From the NCBI GenBank assembly GCA_051530055.1, contig JBMGUZ010000019.1:1-43375 (forward strand): 43,375 nucleotides of DNA, read 5' to 3'. Every line of letters starts with the position of its first letter. Position 1 is the stretch's first letter. The notes under the pieces are model-generated. The model worked only from the letters and a program-made list of their open reading frames with translations, was not told the DNA's origin and searched no databases. This DNA is from Neoechinorhynchus agilis (taxonomy: Eukaryota; Acanthocephala). Positions 11,425-19,654 of the stretch are shown in pieces. A program made the translations under genes and the position numbers.

Positions 11425-12121
11425 ATGTTCTCTTCATCCGATCGATCCCTAGACAACACGATCTTACAGCTCAAGTTTACTTCGAAGCAACTAAACCCTG
11501 GGTTTTTTGTCAAGTGAGAGTAGTCTTTGGCACAAAACCCGCGGCATAGATCGATGGGCCAAAAAAGCCCTTAACGATAGCGAGCGCGAAAGAGCCCGTG
11601 TTAAAAGGGCACTTACGGCTGGTCATCAACAAGGTGCTGAACACTACGAGGCAGCTAGAATCTACGCTGAAAATGCCGTTCGGAAAAGGCACGAATACCT
11701 TAATTACCTCAGACTATCGGCTCGCGTGGACGGAGTTCGTTCCCGAGTTCAATCAGCATACGCGATGAGAGCCGTGATCAAAGACGTTCATCAGATCACC
11801 AATACACTAGAAAGAGCGATGGATGTGTTCCAACTCGAGAAAGTCTCCGAGATAATGGATAAATTCGAGCGACAATTCGACAATGTCGATGTGAAATCCG
11901 GTGTTATGGAGCATACGATGAATTCGGTAACAACTTTAAATGCACCCGCCGACGAAGTCATGAACTTACTAAGAAAGGTAGCCGACGAGAATGGTATTGA
12001 ACTGAAAGCACAGTTGGATCAGATTCCTTCGGTTTCAACAGAAACTGATCAAGTAACACTTGAACGCGAAGTGAACGAGCAAAAAAGTTTATCCGAACGA
12101 TTGGCCGGTCTAAGAAACTAG
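11425..12121 (+). CDS. CHMP1: Charged multivesicular body protein 1 (ESCRT-III, CHMP1/Did2)
   Basis: CHMP1 is a regulatory ESCRT-III subunit that recruits VPS4, IST1 and other MIT-domain proteins during endosomal sorting and abscission. Exon 1 (ATG 11425 to about 11501) encodes DNTILQLKFTSKQLN, matching the N-terminal basic helix of human CHMP1 (KHLFNLKFAAKELN). Exon 2 (from about 11550) continues RWAKKALNDSERERA, then ARIYAENAVRKR, LRLSARVDGV and LEKVSEIMDKFERQFD. The C-terminus SLSERLAGLRN is the MIT-interacting motif (human ELSQRLARLR). A 48-base intron (11502-11549, GT...ATAG) is the obvious joint, but its phase is off by one base, so the exact junction or one base of the sequence is uncertain. 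Length, about 205 residues, is normal. It lies 127 bases behind the AP-2 mu gene on the same strand. Confidence 0.9.
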
Positions 12122-13039
12122 ACCGCTTCGAATGCATGTACGCGGGCGATCCTAAAAGCGAACAAAATCGATTATTTACTGTCCTTTAAAAATTCGTTCT
12201 TTTCGAGCGATATGAACAATACATAAAATGTAGCCACTATTGTCTATCACGATTCATTTAAAGAAAACATTCTTGGTTTAAAAATAACAACAAACACATA
12301 AATCAACAAATTGTACGCTTCGTCGTCCTGCTACTGGCATTTCTATACCTAGAAGATTTTTCATATTTTCTCGATCGTAGTATTCGTAAAACTCTATCAA
12401 TGCGATGATATTTCAACCATCGAAGCATCATATAGGTCCCAAAGTAGTATGAAAAACTCATGTCCCTCTTTGAGCCCTCATAAACAATCGAGTTCAGAGT
12501 TGTTCAAAGAATGCCGATAAGGCCCACTATTTTGTTCCCTTCGAAGTAGAGACGTATGGAGCGCTTTGCACTCACTCTGCTCCAGGATCTCTCGAAGAAA
12601 TTGAGAGAAACGACCGCGACGGACGAGCAGATGCATTCCTGCGACAAAATATCTAGCTCGCAGTACAACGAGGCAATATTGCTAGCGTGATAGCGACAGC
12701 CGAGGAAGGAGAGAAGCTCCAATTTTGCGGACGGTGGTGATTGCACGTTTTATTTTTTATTGAGTTGAAATGAATGTTATTAAATATATATTATTGAGTA
12801 TATTACTGTTTTAGTCGGATGGGAATATCCGGTGGGGGGAAAGTCTGACTAACACGAAAAATGTAAGAATTTTAAAGATATTTTGATTAAAAAAACGTTC
12901 AGAAAAAGTTAATTTTTGGATTCTGGGGGAGATTAAATATTTTTATCTGGTTTCCTCTTATCATTTGACGAATAATCCGAGACTTGTTTTGGAGTTACAA
13001 AAACCAACGTCAGTTATGTTTTAGACCGCAACCTCTTAA
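12122..13039. other. Region without a recognised gene
   Basis: After CHMP1 the sequence is AT-rich, except for a more GC-rich patch at about 12480-12750. That patch has an open frame of 80 codons on the minus strand (12746-12504), Cys/Ser/Leu-rich, starting MQSPPSAKLELL. I do not recognise it and find no convincing splice context. 12750-13040 is AT-rich with no visible feature. Confidence 0.4.
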
Positions 13040-13345
13040 ATTTTTTTATATGTTGAGTGTTTGAAGGGATTGAACTGTTCATAAAAAGGGTTGTTTTATA
13101 AGGCGTAGAAATTGAAATAATTTTTTATTATAAAATCCGAATGGTTTCGGAGGCAAGGCACAAGATTTTTTCTTCACTAAAAACATTTTTGTGTTAAGTG
13201 TATTTGAAGGATCTTTTGAGGAAAAATTGACTTATTAATCTGAGGAGACTATTGTGTATTTATGGTTCCAAGCGACGAAATTATAAAGAAATCTTGTCGG
13301 AAGAGATTGAATTGTTCATAAATAGGGTTGCTTTATGAGGCGTAG
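13040..13345 (-). repeat. Inverted, degraded units of the 137-bp repeat
   Basis: GATTGAACTGTTCATAAAAA followed by GGCGTAGAAATTG and by TTTCGGAGGCAAGGCAC is the reverse complement of blocks in the tandem array that follows. A second partial copy lies at about 13300-13345. Together with the array this makes an inverted arrangement, as expected if the family began as a foldback element. Confidence 0.65.
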
Positions 13346-13990
13346 AAAATACCTTGATAAAAAAGCCTTTAAAAGATTGTGTCCCTTGCCTCCGAAATCA
13401 ATCGGCAGTTTAAAATCAGTTTGCCATAAAACAATTGAAATGAACAGTTCAATCTCCAAGAAATATTCTTTGTAGGACAAAAGCAAAACCTTGATAAAAA
13501 AGCGTTTAAAAGATTGTGTCCCTTGCCTCCGACATAAATCGGCAGTTTAAAATCAGTTTAATTTCTCTACGCCCCATAAAACAATTAAGATGAACAGTTC
13601 AATCTCCAAGAAATATTCTTTGTAGGATAAAAGCAAAACCTTGATCAAAAAGCGTTTAAAAGATTGTGTGCCTTGCCTCCGAAATCAATCGGCAGTTTAA
13701 AATCAGTTCGCCATAAAACAATTGAAATGAACAGTTCAATCTCCAAGAAATATCCTTTGTAGGATAAAAGCAAAACCTTGATAAAAAAGCGTTCAAAAGA
13801 TTGTGTGCCTTGCCTCCGAAATAAATCGGCAGTTTAAAATCAGTTCGCCATAAAACAATTGAAATGAACAGTTCAATCTCCAAGAAATATCCTTTGTAGG
13901 ATAAAAGCCAAACCTTGATAAAAAAGTGTTCAAAAGATTGTGTCCCTTGCCTCCGAAATAAATCGACAGTTTAAAATCAGTTTAATTTCT
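13346..13990 (+). repeat. Tandem array of a 137-bp repeat, five units
   Basis: AAAAGATTGTGT recurs at about 13371, 13508, 13658, 13795 and 13932. The spacing is 137 bp, apart from one 150-bp step where a short TTTCTCTACGCCCC insert is present. Units share ACCTTGATAAAAAAGCGTT, CTTGCCTCCGAAAT and GAACAGTTCAATCTCCAAG. The same core is found in the foldback element at 22698-22866. The last unit is broken by the PLE pair that follows; matching sequence resumes after 15132. Confidence 0.9.
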
Positions 13991-14030
13991 GTTTGAGATA
14001 TGAGAATTTGAAGTAAGAATTAATTTATTG

Positions 14031-14062
14031 AATATTTCGATCCAAACTAGGATCTTCTTCAG
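14031..14062 (-). ncRNA. Hammerhead-like hairpin at the PLE 3' end (copy 1)
   Basis: On the minus strand the order is CTGAAGA, an extra A, a GATCC/GGATC stem with a six-base loop, then GAAA. This follows the CUGANGA-stem II-GAAA order of the hammerhead core, which is known to occur in Penelope-like elements. The bulged A and the lack of an obvious closing stem make activity doubtful. Confidence 0.35.
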
Positions 14063-15061
14063 CAATTCTAAAAAAGAGAGGCAGGGAATGCCAAAAAACT
14101 ATCACACGTTGATCTTATCGGGTGGAATCCGAAGCTTCAATCTGTAATCCGGCTTGTTTCCATCAAAAATTAATGACGACTGGATATACACAGCTTCCAT
14201 GACCACACGACTGAATCGATCGTGACTTCGTAATAACACTTGTGTGTTATCAAAATCGATCTGATGTCCAGTGAGACCACTGCAGAACTCAAGTCATTCT
14301 TTCTATTTATCGATCGCCTGTGCTCTTGAATTCTCCTATTTAGATCGTTCGTTTGTCCGATGTAGACCTGATTACATTCACTACATGGGATCTTATATAC
14401 TGATCCAGATTGAGGCTCGCCTTTTTGTTGGGACAAAGCAGTGTGTAAATTACGTCCCTTCCGACAATAAACATCTACCAGGGGACTGCTACTACCTGTT
14501 TGTAGTGTCCTCTGCATCTTCCTGAACAAGGATTCGTCGTGGAAGGGGACCTCTAGGAAAATGTTCTCTTTCTTCGCATTAGAAACCTTCCCGTGGCTGC
14601 GTCTCACTCCTTCAAGGCATCTTTGTACCAAATGTAGAGGATAACCGAGTCTGCCCGACAAGTCGAATAGGAAATTAAGCTCTTCATCCCGTATAAATTC
14701 CTCACTACAGTGTGTAAAAGCTCTGTGAACTACATATAATCCTAGACATTTTTTTTATTTTTGCGGTTGCATTGAGCTCCATGGAACAAAACGATGCGGG
14801 ACACCATATTTCCTATACACGCCACGACGAATCCTTGTTCAGGAAGATGCAGAGGACACTACAAACAGGTAGTAGCAGTCCCCTGGTAGATGTTACGAAA
14901 TCACGATCGATTCCGTCGTGTGGTCATGGAAGCTGTGTATATCCAGTCGTCATCCATTTTTGATGGAAACAAGCCGGATTACAGATTGAAGCTTCGGATT
15001 CCACCCGATAAGATCAACGTGTGATAGTTTTGGCATTCCCTACCTCTCTTTTTTAGAATTG

Positions 15062-15092
15062 CTGAAGAAGATCCTAGTTTGGATCGAAATAT
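15062..15092 (+). ncRNA. Hammerhead-like hairpin at the PLE 3' end (copy 2)
   Basis: This is the same motif as at 14031-14062, on the plus strand, inside the second inverted PLE copy: CTGAAGA, bulged A, GATCC...GGATC, GAAA. Its placement near the end of both copies supports it as part of the element rather than chance. Confidence 0.35.
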
Positions 15093-15132
15093 TCAATAAA
15101 TTAATTCTTACTTCAATTCCCATATCTCAAAC

Positions 15133-15454
15133 ATGTGGATTTTATTTTCAACAGTTTAATTTCTCTACGCCCATAAAACAACCGATATAAAGAGACAATG
15201 GAGGGAAAAACGGGTTTTTTGAACGTTGATGATGAACACTGGACGGCGGCGGCGGCGAAAGACCATTCGACCTGACACGGCTGACGACGAATACAAACGG
15301 CCGACTTGAGCACCGTGAGTTGAATTGGGTGAGCGTTGAAGGTCATATCATATTTCCGGAGTGGTAATCTTTCGCGATTGATGCGCGCATATGTTGAAGT
15401 GAGTGCAATCGCTTGACACGTGGCACCATGGCCTCATGTACGTGAGTTGGCTTA
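15133..15454 (+). promoter_or_regulatory. Upstream region of the LSM12 gene
   Basis: 15140-15180 resumes the 137-bp repeat (TTTAATTTCTCTACGCCCAT). From 15200 to 15454 the sequence is richer in GC, with (GGC)n near 15245, and runs into the LSM12 start codon at 15455. This is a likely promoter and 5' leader. I see no clear TATA box. A 77-codon open frame on the other strand is most likely chance. Confidence 0.45.
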
Positions 15455-16060
15455 ATGGCGGCGAACGGCAACGATGTATCATCGCCATCATCGATTGAAG
15501 CATCAAAGGGTGATCGTGTTAAGGTCATAGATTGCCTAGGAATCGCTCATGAGGGTTATATGATTGAAAGGTTTCAGGATGTGGTAATACTGGATGCATC
15601 GACCGTTCATGAAGGACCTTCTCTCTTGTATTTTAACACTGATAATGTACAAAGTGTTCGGACGATTGTTGCTCGCGATGGCATTGCTATGGATGACGTC
15701 AGCAGTAACGACACAATGAGTGTTTTTGGTTGGACACCCACGAACATTGATCTTCCAGAATTAGAGAGGTTTCGTCAAAAGGAAATCAAGCGGATCGCCC
15801 TTTTGAGAAGCATGGAAACTGCCGGTGTGAGTGATAAAGGTCTACAGGCCTTCAGTGCCCTCGCAAAGTTGTTCGGCAGTGAAATCGTTCGCTGGGAAGC
15901 GGACGGTGAAATCGTTGTGAACGATATCGTCCGTGTCGGGACGCCTTACACCAGTGAGAACTGCGTGTGCTACACGGATGATAAACAACGAACCTGTAAC
16001 ATGTCCAAGGACACCCTCAATCGAGTCAAAATGATCTTACAGCGTTCAATGGATACTTAG
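15455..16060 (+). CDS. LSM12: LSM12 homologue (Lsm domain plus anticodon-binding-like domain)
   Basis: LSM12 proteins have an N-terminal Lsm fold and a C-terminal AD domain and are linked to RNA and ataxin-2 complexes; in mammals LSM12 also acts in NAADP-triggered calcium release. The gene is one exon of 201 codons, the usual length (human 195). Residues about 18-75 (GDRVKVIDCLGIAHEG..., then LYFNTDNVQSVR) fit the Lsm strands. Residues about 105-195 match the AD domain: LPELERFRQKEIKR, AGVSDKGLQAFSALAK (human AGVSLEGQQLFQTI), VRVGTPYTSENC (human VVITPPYQVENC) and LNRVKMILQR at the end. The ATG at 15455 gives an Ala-rich start like the human one. No intron is seen, unlike most neighbours. Confidence 0.88.
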   Translation: MAANGNDVSSPSSIEASKGDRVKVIDCLGIAHEGYMIERFQDVVILDASTVHEGPSLLYFNTDNVQSVRTIVARDGIAMDDVSSNDTMSVFGWTPTNIDLPELERFRQKEIKRIALLRSMETAGVSDKGLQAFSALAKLFGSEIVRWEADGEIVVNDIVRVGTPYTSENCVCYTDDKQRTCNMSKDTLNRVKMILQRSMDT

Positions 16061-16360
16061 TGAGTGATCAACAACAACAACAAAAATATGCTGTAACTCG
16101 TATCGATAAAACTCTCGGATGATGCCCTTGTTTTTTATCTCATCACGGCGACGACGACGATGAACAGCGTAACGAAATATATCCACCGCTTTGAGGCATC
16201 AATCCTCGTTTCCACACATATTTGTTTTCAATTGATTTTTGATCCATTGAAAACTATCACTGTCCTAACCTTAAACCATTCTTGGATCACGCTGACTTCA
16301 CCTAAATTTACCCGACCAAACGCGACCGAGAAGCGAACTTTAAATTTTTATACTGTTGCT
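16061..16360. other. 3' flank of LSM12
   Basis: This stretch has short CAACAACAACAA and GACGACGACGA runs and no gene that I can recognise. A 67-codon open frame (16160-16363) has no family likeness. Confidence 0.4.
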
Positions 16361-16542
16361 TAGGTCACTTGTCGACACATCCGACGACAGGTCAGTCATG
16401 TTATCAATTCAATTGCTTGTAAGTTTTTGAATATCTGAGCTCGGGTACAATCAATTGAATTTATAAAATGACTGATTCCAGTAGTAGTTGAAATGTATAC
16501 ATTCGTCTGCCTCCTGTCGGGTGTGTGTCGACAAGTGACCTA
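16361..16542. mobile_element. MITE with TA target-site duplication (Tc1/mariner-type)
   Basis: A perfect 17-base terminal inverted repeat, GGTCACTTGTCGACACA, lies just inside a TA dinucleotide at each end (TA at 16361 and 16541). The inverted likeness goes on, imperfectly, for about 12 further bases (CCGACGACAGG against the complement of CCTGTCGGG). Total length is 182 bp and there is no coding capacity. TA duplications are the mark of Tc1/mariner-type insertion. It lies 300 bases after the LSM12 stop codon. Confidence 0.85.
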
Positions 16543-17198
16543 AATAACAAAAACTCTAACCACTCGACCGAATGTAATCCTCAATTAAGATTTTAAATCC
16601 AAAAAAGTAGTATCTTTATAACTACTGAGTTCTGTATTTCCGTCTCCATTGTCAAGGCTCTGCTTTTTGGGCGTGGAGGTGGGTCACTCAATCGGAAGGA
16701 TGAATTGTCAGACAGTTTATCACTTTTCTGACCTTTCAAAGTGAGGGAGAGTCCCCGAACAAGCCGTGAAGCGGCGAAAATTCGGACAAAATAAAACATC
16801 GTGCTCGGGAACGCTTTGGAAAAATCTATCTATAACAATGCGAGTACGCAACAAAAATGCCTTCCATCAATTATAACTATAAAGTATTTTTAAATAAGCA
16901 CGGGAACGTTAAATTAAATCCGGCGTTCGTCAAATTATCAAAACAAGAGAATAAGAACCTATTGCTTTACAAACTTTCTCAAGTCCATTTATTAGTAGTC
17001 AATTTAAGTACCGTATTGTAATGTACCAATTGACGTTTCTGTATTAATGTGTTTGGTTAATTTAGTTTTCAATCCCATTCTGTACTGACAAATTCAAACG
17101 CCGGAAATAGAACAATTGAAAAAATGCAATGTAAAATGATCTCTCACTGCGAAAAACAGCTTTATAACTTTCACTTTTATCGCGAAACAATATGCAGC
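16543..17198. other. Region without a recognised gene
   Basis: This is AT-rich sequence with a slightly GC-richer patch at 16650-16800 that is open for 68 codons on the minus strand; I recognise nothing in it. The stretch near 17060-17200 may be the body of the degraded PLE end marked by the hairpin that follows. Confidence 0.35.
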
Positions 17199-17230
17199 CT
17201 GAAGAAGTCCGACGAGACGGACAAAATATT
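17199..17230 (+). ncRNA. Hammerhead-like hairpin, degraded PLE end
   Basis: CTGAAGAAGTCC, a GACGAGAC loop, GGAC, then AAAATATT. The stem is intact, but the GAAA that follows it in the better copies is AAAA here. The block GACGAGACGGACAAAATATT recurs at 31546-31572 and, with GAAA, on the minus strand at 31276-31307 and 31466-31496. Confidence 0.3.
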
Positions 17231-17439
17231 GAGAACAATAAATCAATATCGATTTTTCTTATCACCAAAGAACACATATGTAAATTTTAATGCGTCGCGG
17301 GACGTATCAAATACCTTTTCTGGCCCTTAAAGTGACGAATTTGCCAACAAGACGCTGCGGTATGTATTAGAATGAACTAACAAAAAACGAATTTTTTCTT
17401 TTACAGGCATTTACGCATATTCATACGACCGCTCTGGAT

Positions 17440-18383
17440 CACTCAGCTACCATCGTGGTGTTTTAGTCGACAGGACGGATGCAGCGTTCCTCAGTTGCAC
17501 ACAGGAGGAATGTTCCTGATCTCGGATCGCCAGTGATTCGTCTCAATCTCTTAGACAATTGCTTGATTCGACACCAAAGGGAACAAAATAATGATTTCGA
17601 CTCAGGTCCCAGTATTTTGCCCTTTTGCGGTCCTCAACGGCGGTTGCTGCTCCCCTGGTTTAGTAGCGGAGAATCTCATGTTGCTGGCTGTTAGCGTCCC
17701 CAGAGAAGGCATTTGCCTTCCCTCACCATGGGAATATTGTGACACCGTCCGGTGTACGGCGACCATTGAGTCGGCAAAATTGCTTGGCTCTAGGATGTTG
17801 GACGCATTCACAGTATTCAGGACACGACTAAGAGCATTGCGTTCACTTCGTCGTGCCGTGAGTACCTTCCGCCTGATTGGCGACAGACGAGACCATGGCG
17901 CCCCGGTGGTTCCACGGGCGCACATCGGTATCCAAGTTTCATTGACACTGCAATCCTTACTGTCTCGTTGGACGGAGACAGAAGCGACTGGGAGAGCGTT
18001 GAGCCAAACACCCGATTCTCTTGAGGAGACTTCCGCCAATCGAGTTCGGTTCACCAGGTCACGAGAATCTGAAAGTAAAGAGTTGTGAATTCTCGCTACC
18101 AAGGGTGAATCCCAAACTGATTGTTTGCAACCATTGACGGGTACCTGCTCACTGCCTGAATCTCCACACTAAAGATTAAAAGCCTACACGAAATCTTCAT
18201 CCAAAGTGTAATTTTCGCCAAGAACGGATTGAACTATTTTCCGGCTTGCTTCATACGATCTCAAATTAGCTGTCGGATAAATATCGGCTGCTTTTCGGAA
18301 ACCCAAACCGCCGGACGACTCAGGCAAGGACGCTTGACATCAGGCCTCGTCCGACAGCTGAGTATTTTAAATTTGCTCGGGAG
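17440..18383 (-). mobile_element. LINE 3' fragment, copy B1 (restriction-like endonuclease end)
   Basis: On the minus strand, pieces in several frames spell the C-terminal part of a non-LTR retrotransposon protein. First GGLGFRKA (end of the RT thumb), then CRQSGGRYSRHDEVN after a Cys/His cluster, RRTPDGVTIFPW and KRAKYWDLSRN. PDG followed by a downstream W-D/R block, behind a CCHC-like cluster, is how the restriction-like endonuclease of R2/CRE/NeSL-type LINEs is built. The copy is 5'-truncated, about 0.9 kb, and frameshifted. It is about 99% identical to copy B2 over about 17572-18370. The plus-strand 165-codon open frame here is antisense to the element and not a gene. Confidence 0.75.
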
Positions 18384-19654
18384 AGGCTTTTACCGTCTCG
18401 TCTAATTTTGCCAGCTTATCCTTATATCTAAAAAAAGGTGCTTAGCATGTAAACGGAAATCCATGTTACTAAACACGAAGTGTTTAACTGACCATGGCTC
18501 GAATATTTGATTGGCACACAATAGACAAGGCAGAGTGAATGAGTCCTGTAATTATAAGAAGCTCTCTTGGTGTGTAATTTTAAATATCGATGATTCTGAT
18601 GAATGTAAGATTCTTTTAAAATTGAAATCGTTCAAGTGGATGTCATGCTTGCAATCGACTAGCATGTCGTGTAGGAGTTTCCTACTTGGTATGAGACAAA
18701 ACGTTTTTCACGGCAGGTCATGGGTTTAAATTTTTTAAATTCGATAATAATATAAATAATGGACGATATTCACAATTACTGTGTTTACTGAACTTGTAGA
18801 TTTAGCTGCAAATATTAAAAGTTTGTTGAACATCGCACTTTACAACATAAGTTGAACGCAACAACCAAAATGTCACTGTTACTGCCAACTAATTACGTCC
18901 TGCTCACAAAGGTTCAACTCTGCAAACAATTCCGAAGAAGACCTAGCGTAGCGGACGAAATGTTAGTCAAGTTAAATCATTTTTCCTTTCTTTTCATAGT
19001 TTTGTCACCCATATTTAAATTCACTGATTTATTTCCGATATTTCATGTCGGATAATTCCGACATTTCCTCAAGGTTTGTCATTGTTAGTTATTGATAGAG
19101 AGTGCATTAAGGTTCAGTCGGGAGATGTCCGTTCGAGTGGGAATTGGCGGCTGTCGTTTCCAGGAGAACTTGCGAGGTTTGGCCTTTTCTCAAGTTCATT
19201 TCAGGTTATGACAATCGAAAGGATTGGGCAGCATGGAAAAAGGAGAGTAGATACGTTGAGGTGCGAGGTAGAAGATGATGAAACGAATTAGGATTACGAG
19301 TCTTGTGTTCGTGTGAAAAGGGAATAAAATGCGTTCAAAATTGTGGTGGTAAGGTTGAGAGGCGTTTTGATTGTTTTATGAAAATTTTGTAAAGACGATT
19401 GGCGAGCAAGGGAAATCAACTGTGCAAATTTTAGAGGCTCTTCGATCAAACGTTTCAAGGCGACGGATTTGTGATTGGGAAAGGTTGCAAAAGACAAGGA
19501 TTGCTGTAGATCAGGGAGGGTAAAATAAAGCTGAAGTAAAATTTAGAGAGATCGAGCGAAGGGACTTGAAAATTGCGAAGGTGTTTGACTAGGCCGATTT
19601 TAAAGGCGTTTGTGGGAAAGTGTAATGTGCGGATCCCATTTCAGATTTGACAAA
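18384..19654. other. Region without a recognised gene
   Basis: No gene is recognised. A weak PLE-end-like motif is present at 18933-18965 (CGAAGAAGACC...GGACGAAATGTTAG). From about 19100 the plus strand turns purine-rich and leads without a break into Satellite B, so 19100-19654 may be the flank from which that array grew. Open frames of 60-72 codons show no family likeness. Confidence 0.4.

Larger units (their letters stand above)
13991..15132. mobile_element. Head-to-head pair of Penelope-like element 3' fragments
   Basis: The outer ends are inverted copies: GTTTGAGATATG at 13991 and CATATCTCAAAC ending at 15132, with likeness continuing inward for over 200 bases. On the minus strand, 14661-14170 encodes RLGYPLHLVQRCLEGVRR, IFLEVPFHDESLF, then VYKIPCSECNQVYIGQT and RRIQEHRRS. 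These are the RT-thumb GYP motif, linker and GIY-YIG endonuclease of a Penelope-like element. The plus copy (about 14772-15132) keeps the linker (HDESLFRKMQRTLQTG) and the 3' end but not the endonuclease. Both copies are fragments pointing outward. Inverted pairs and partial tandems are common for this class, and the pair sits inside the 137-bp array. Confidence 0.85.

Noticed and set aside
17591-18088. Plus-strand protein of 165 residues, repeated at 31836-32411
   Set aside because: It is antisense to a LINE fragment whose RT-thumb, CCHC and PDG blocks lie on the minus strand.
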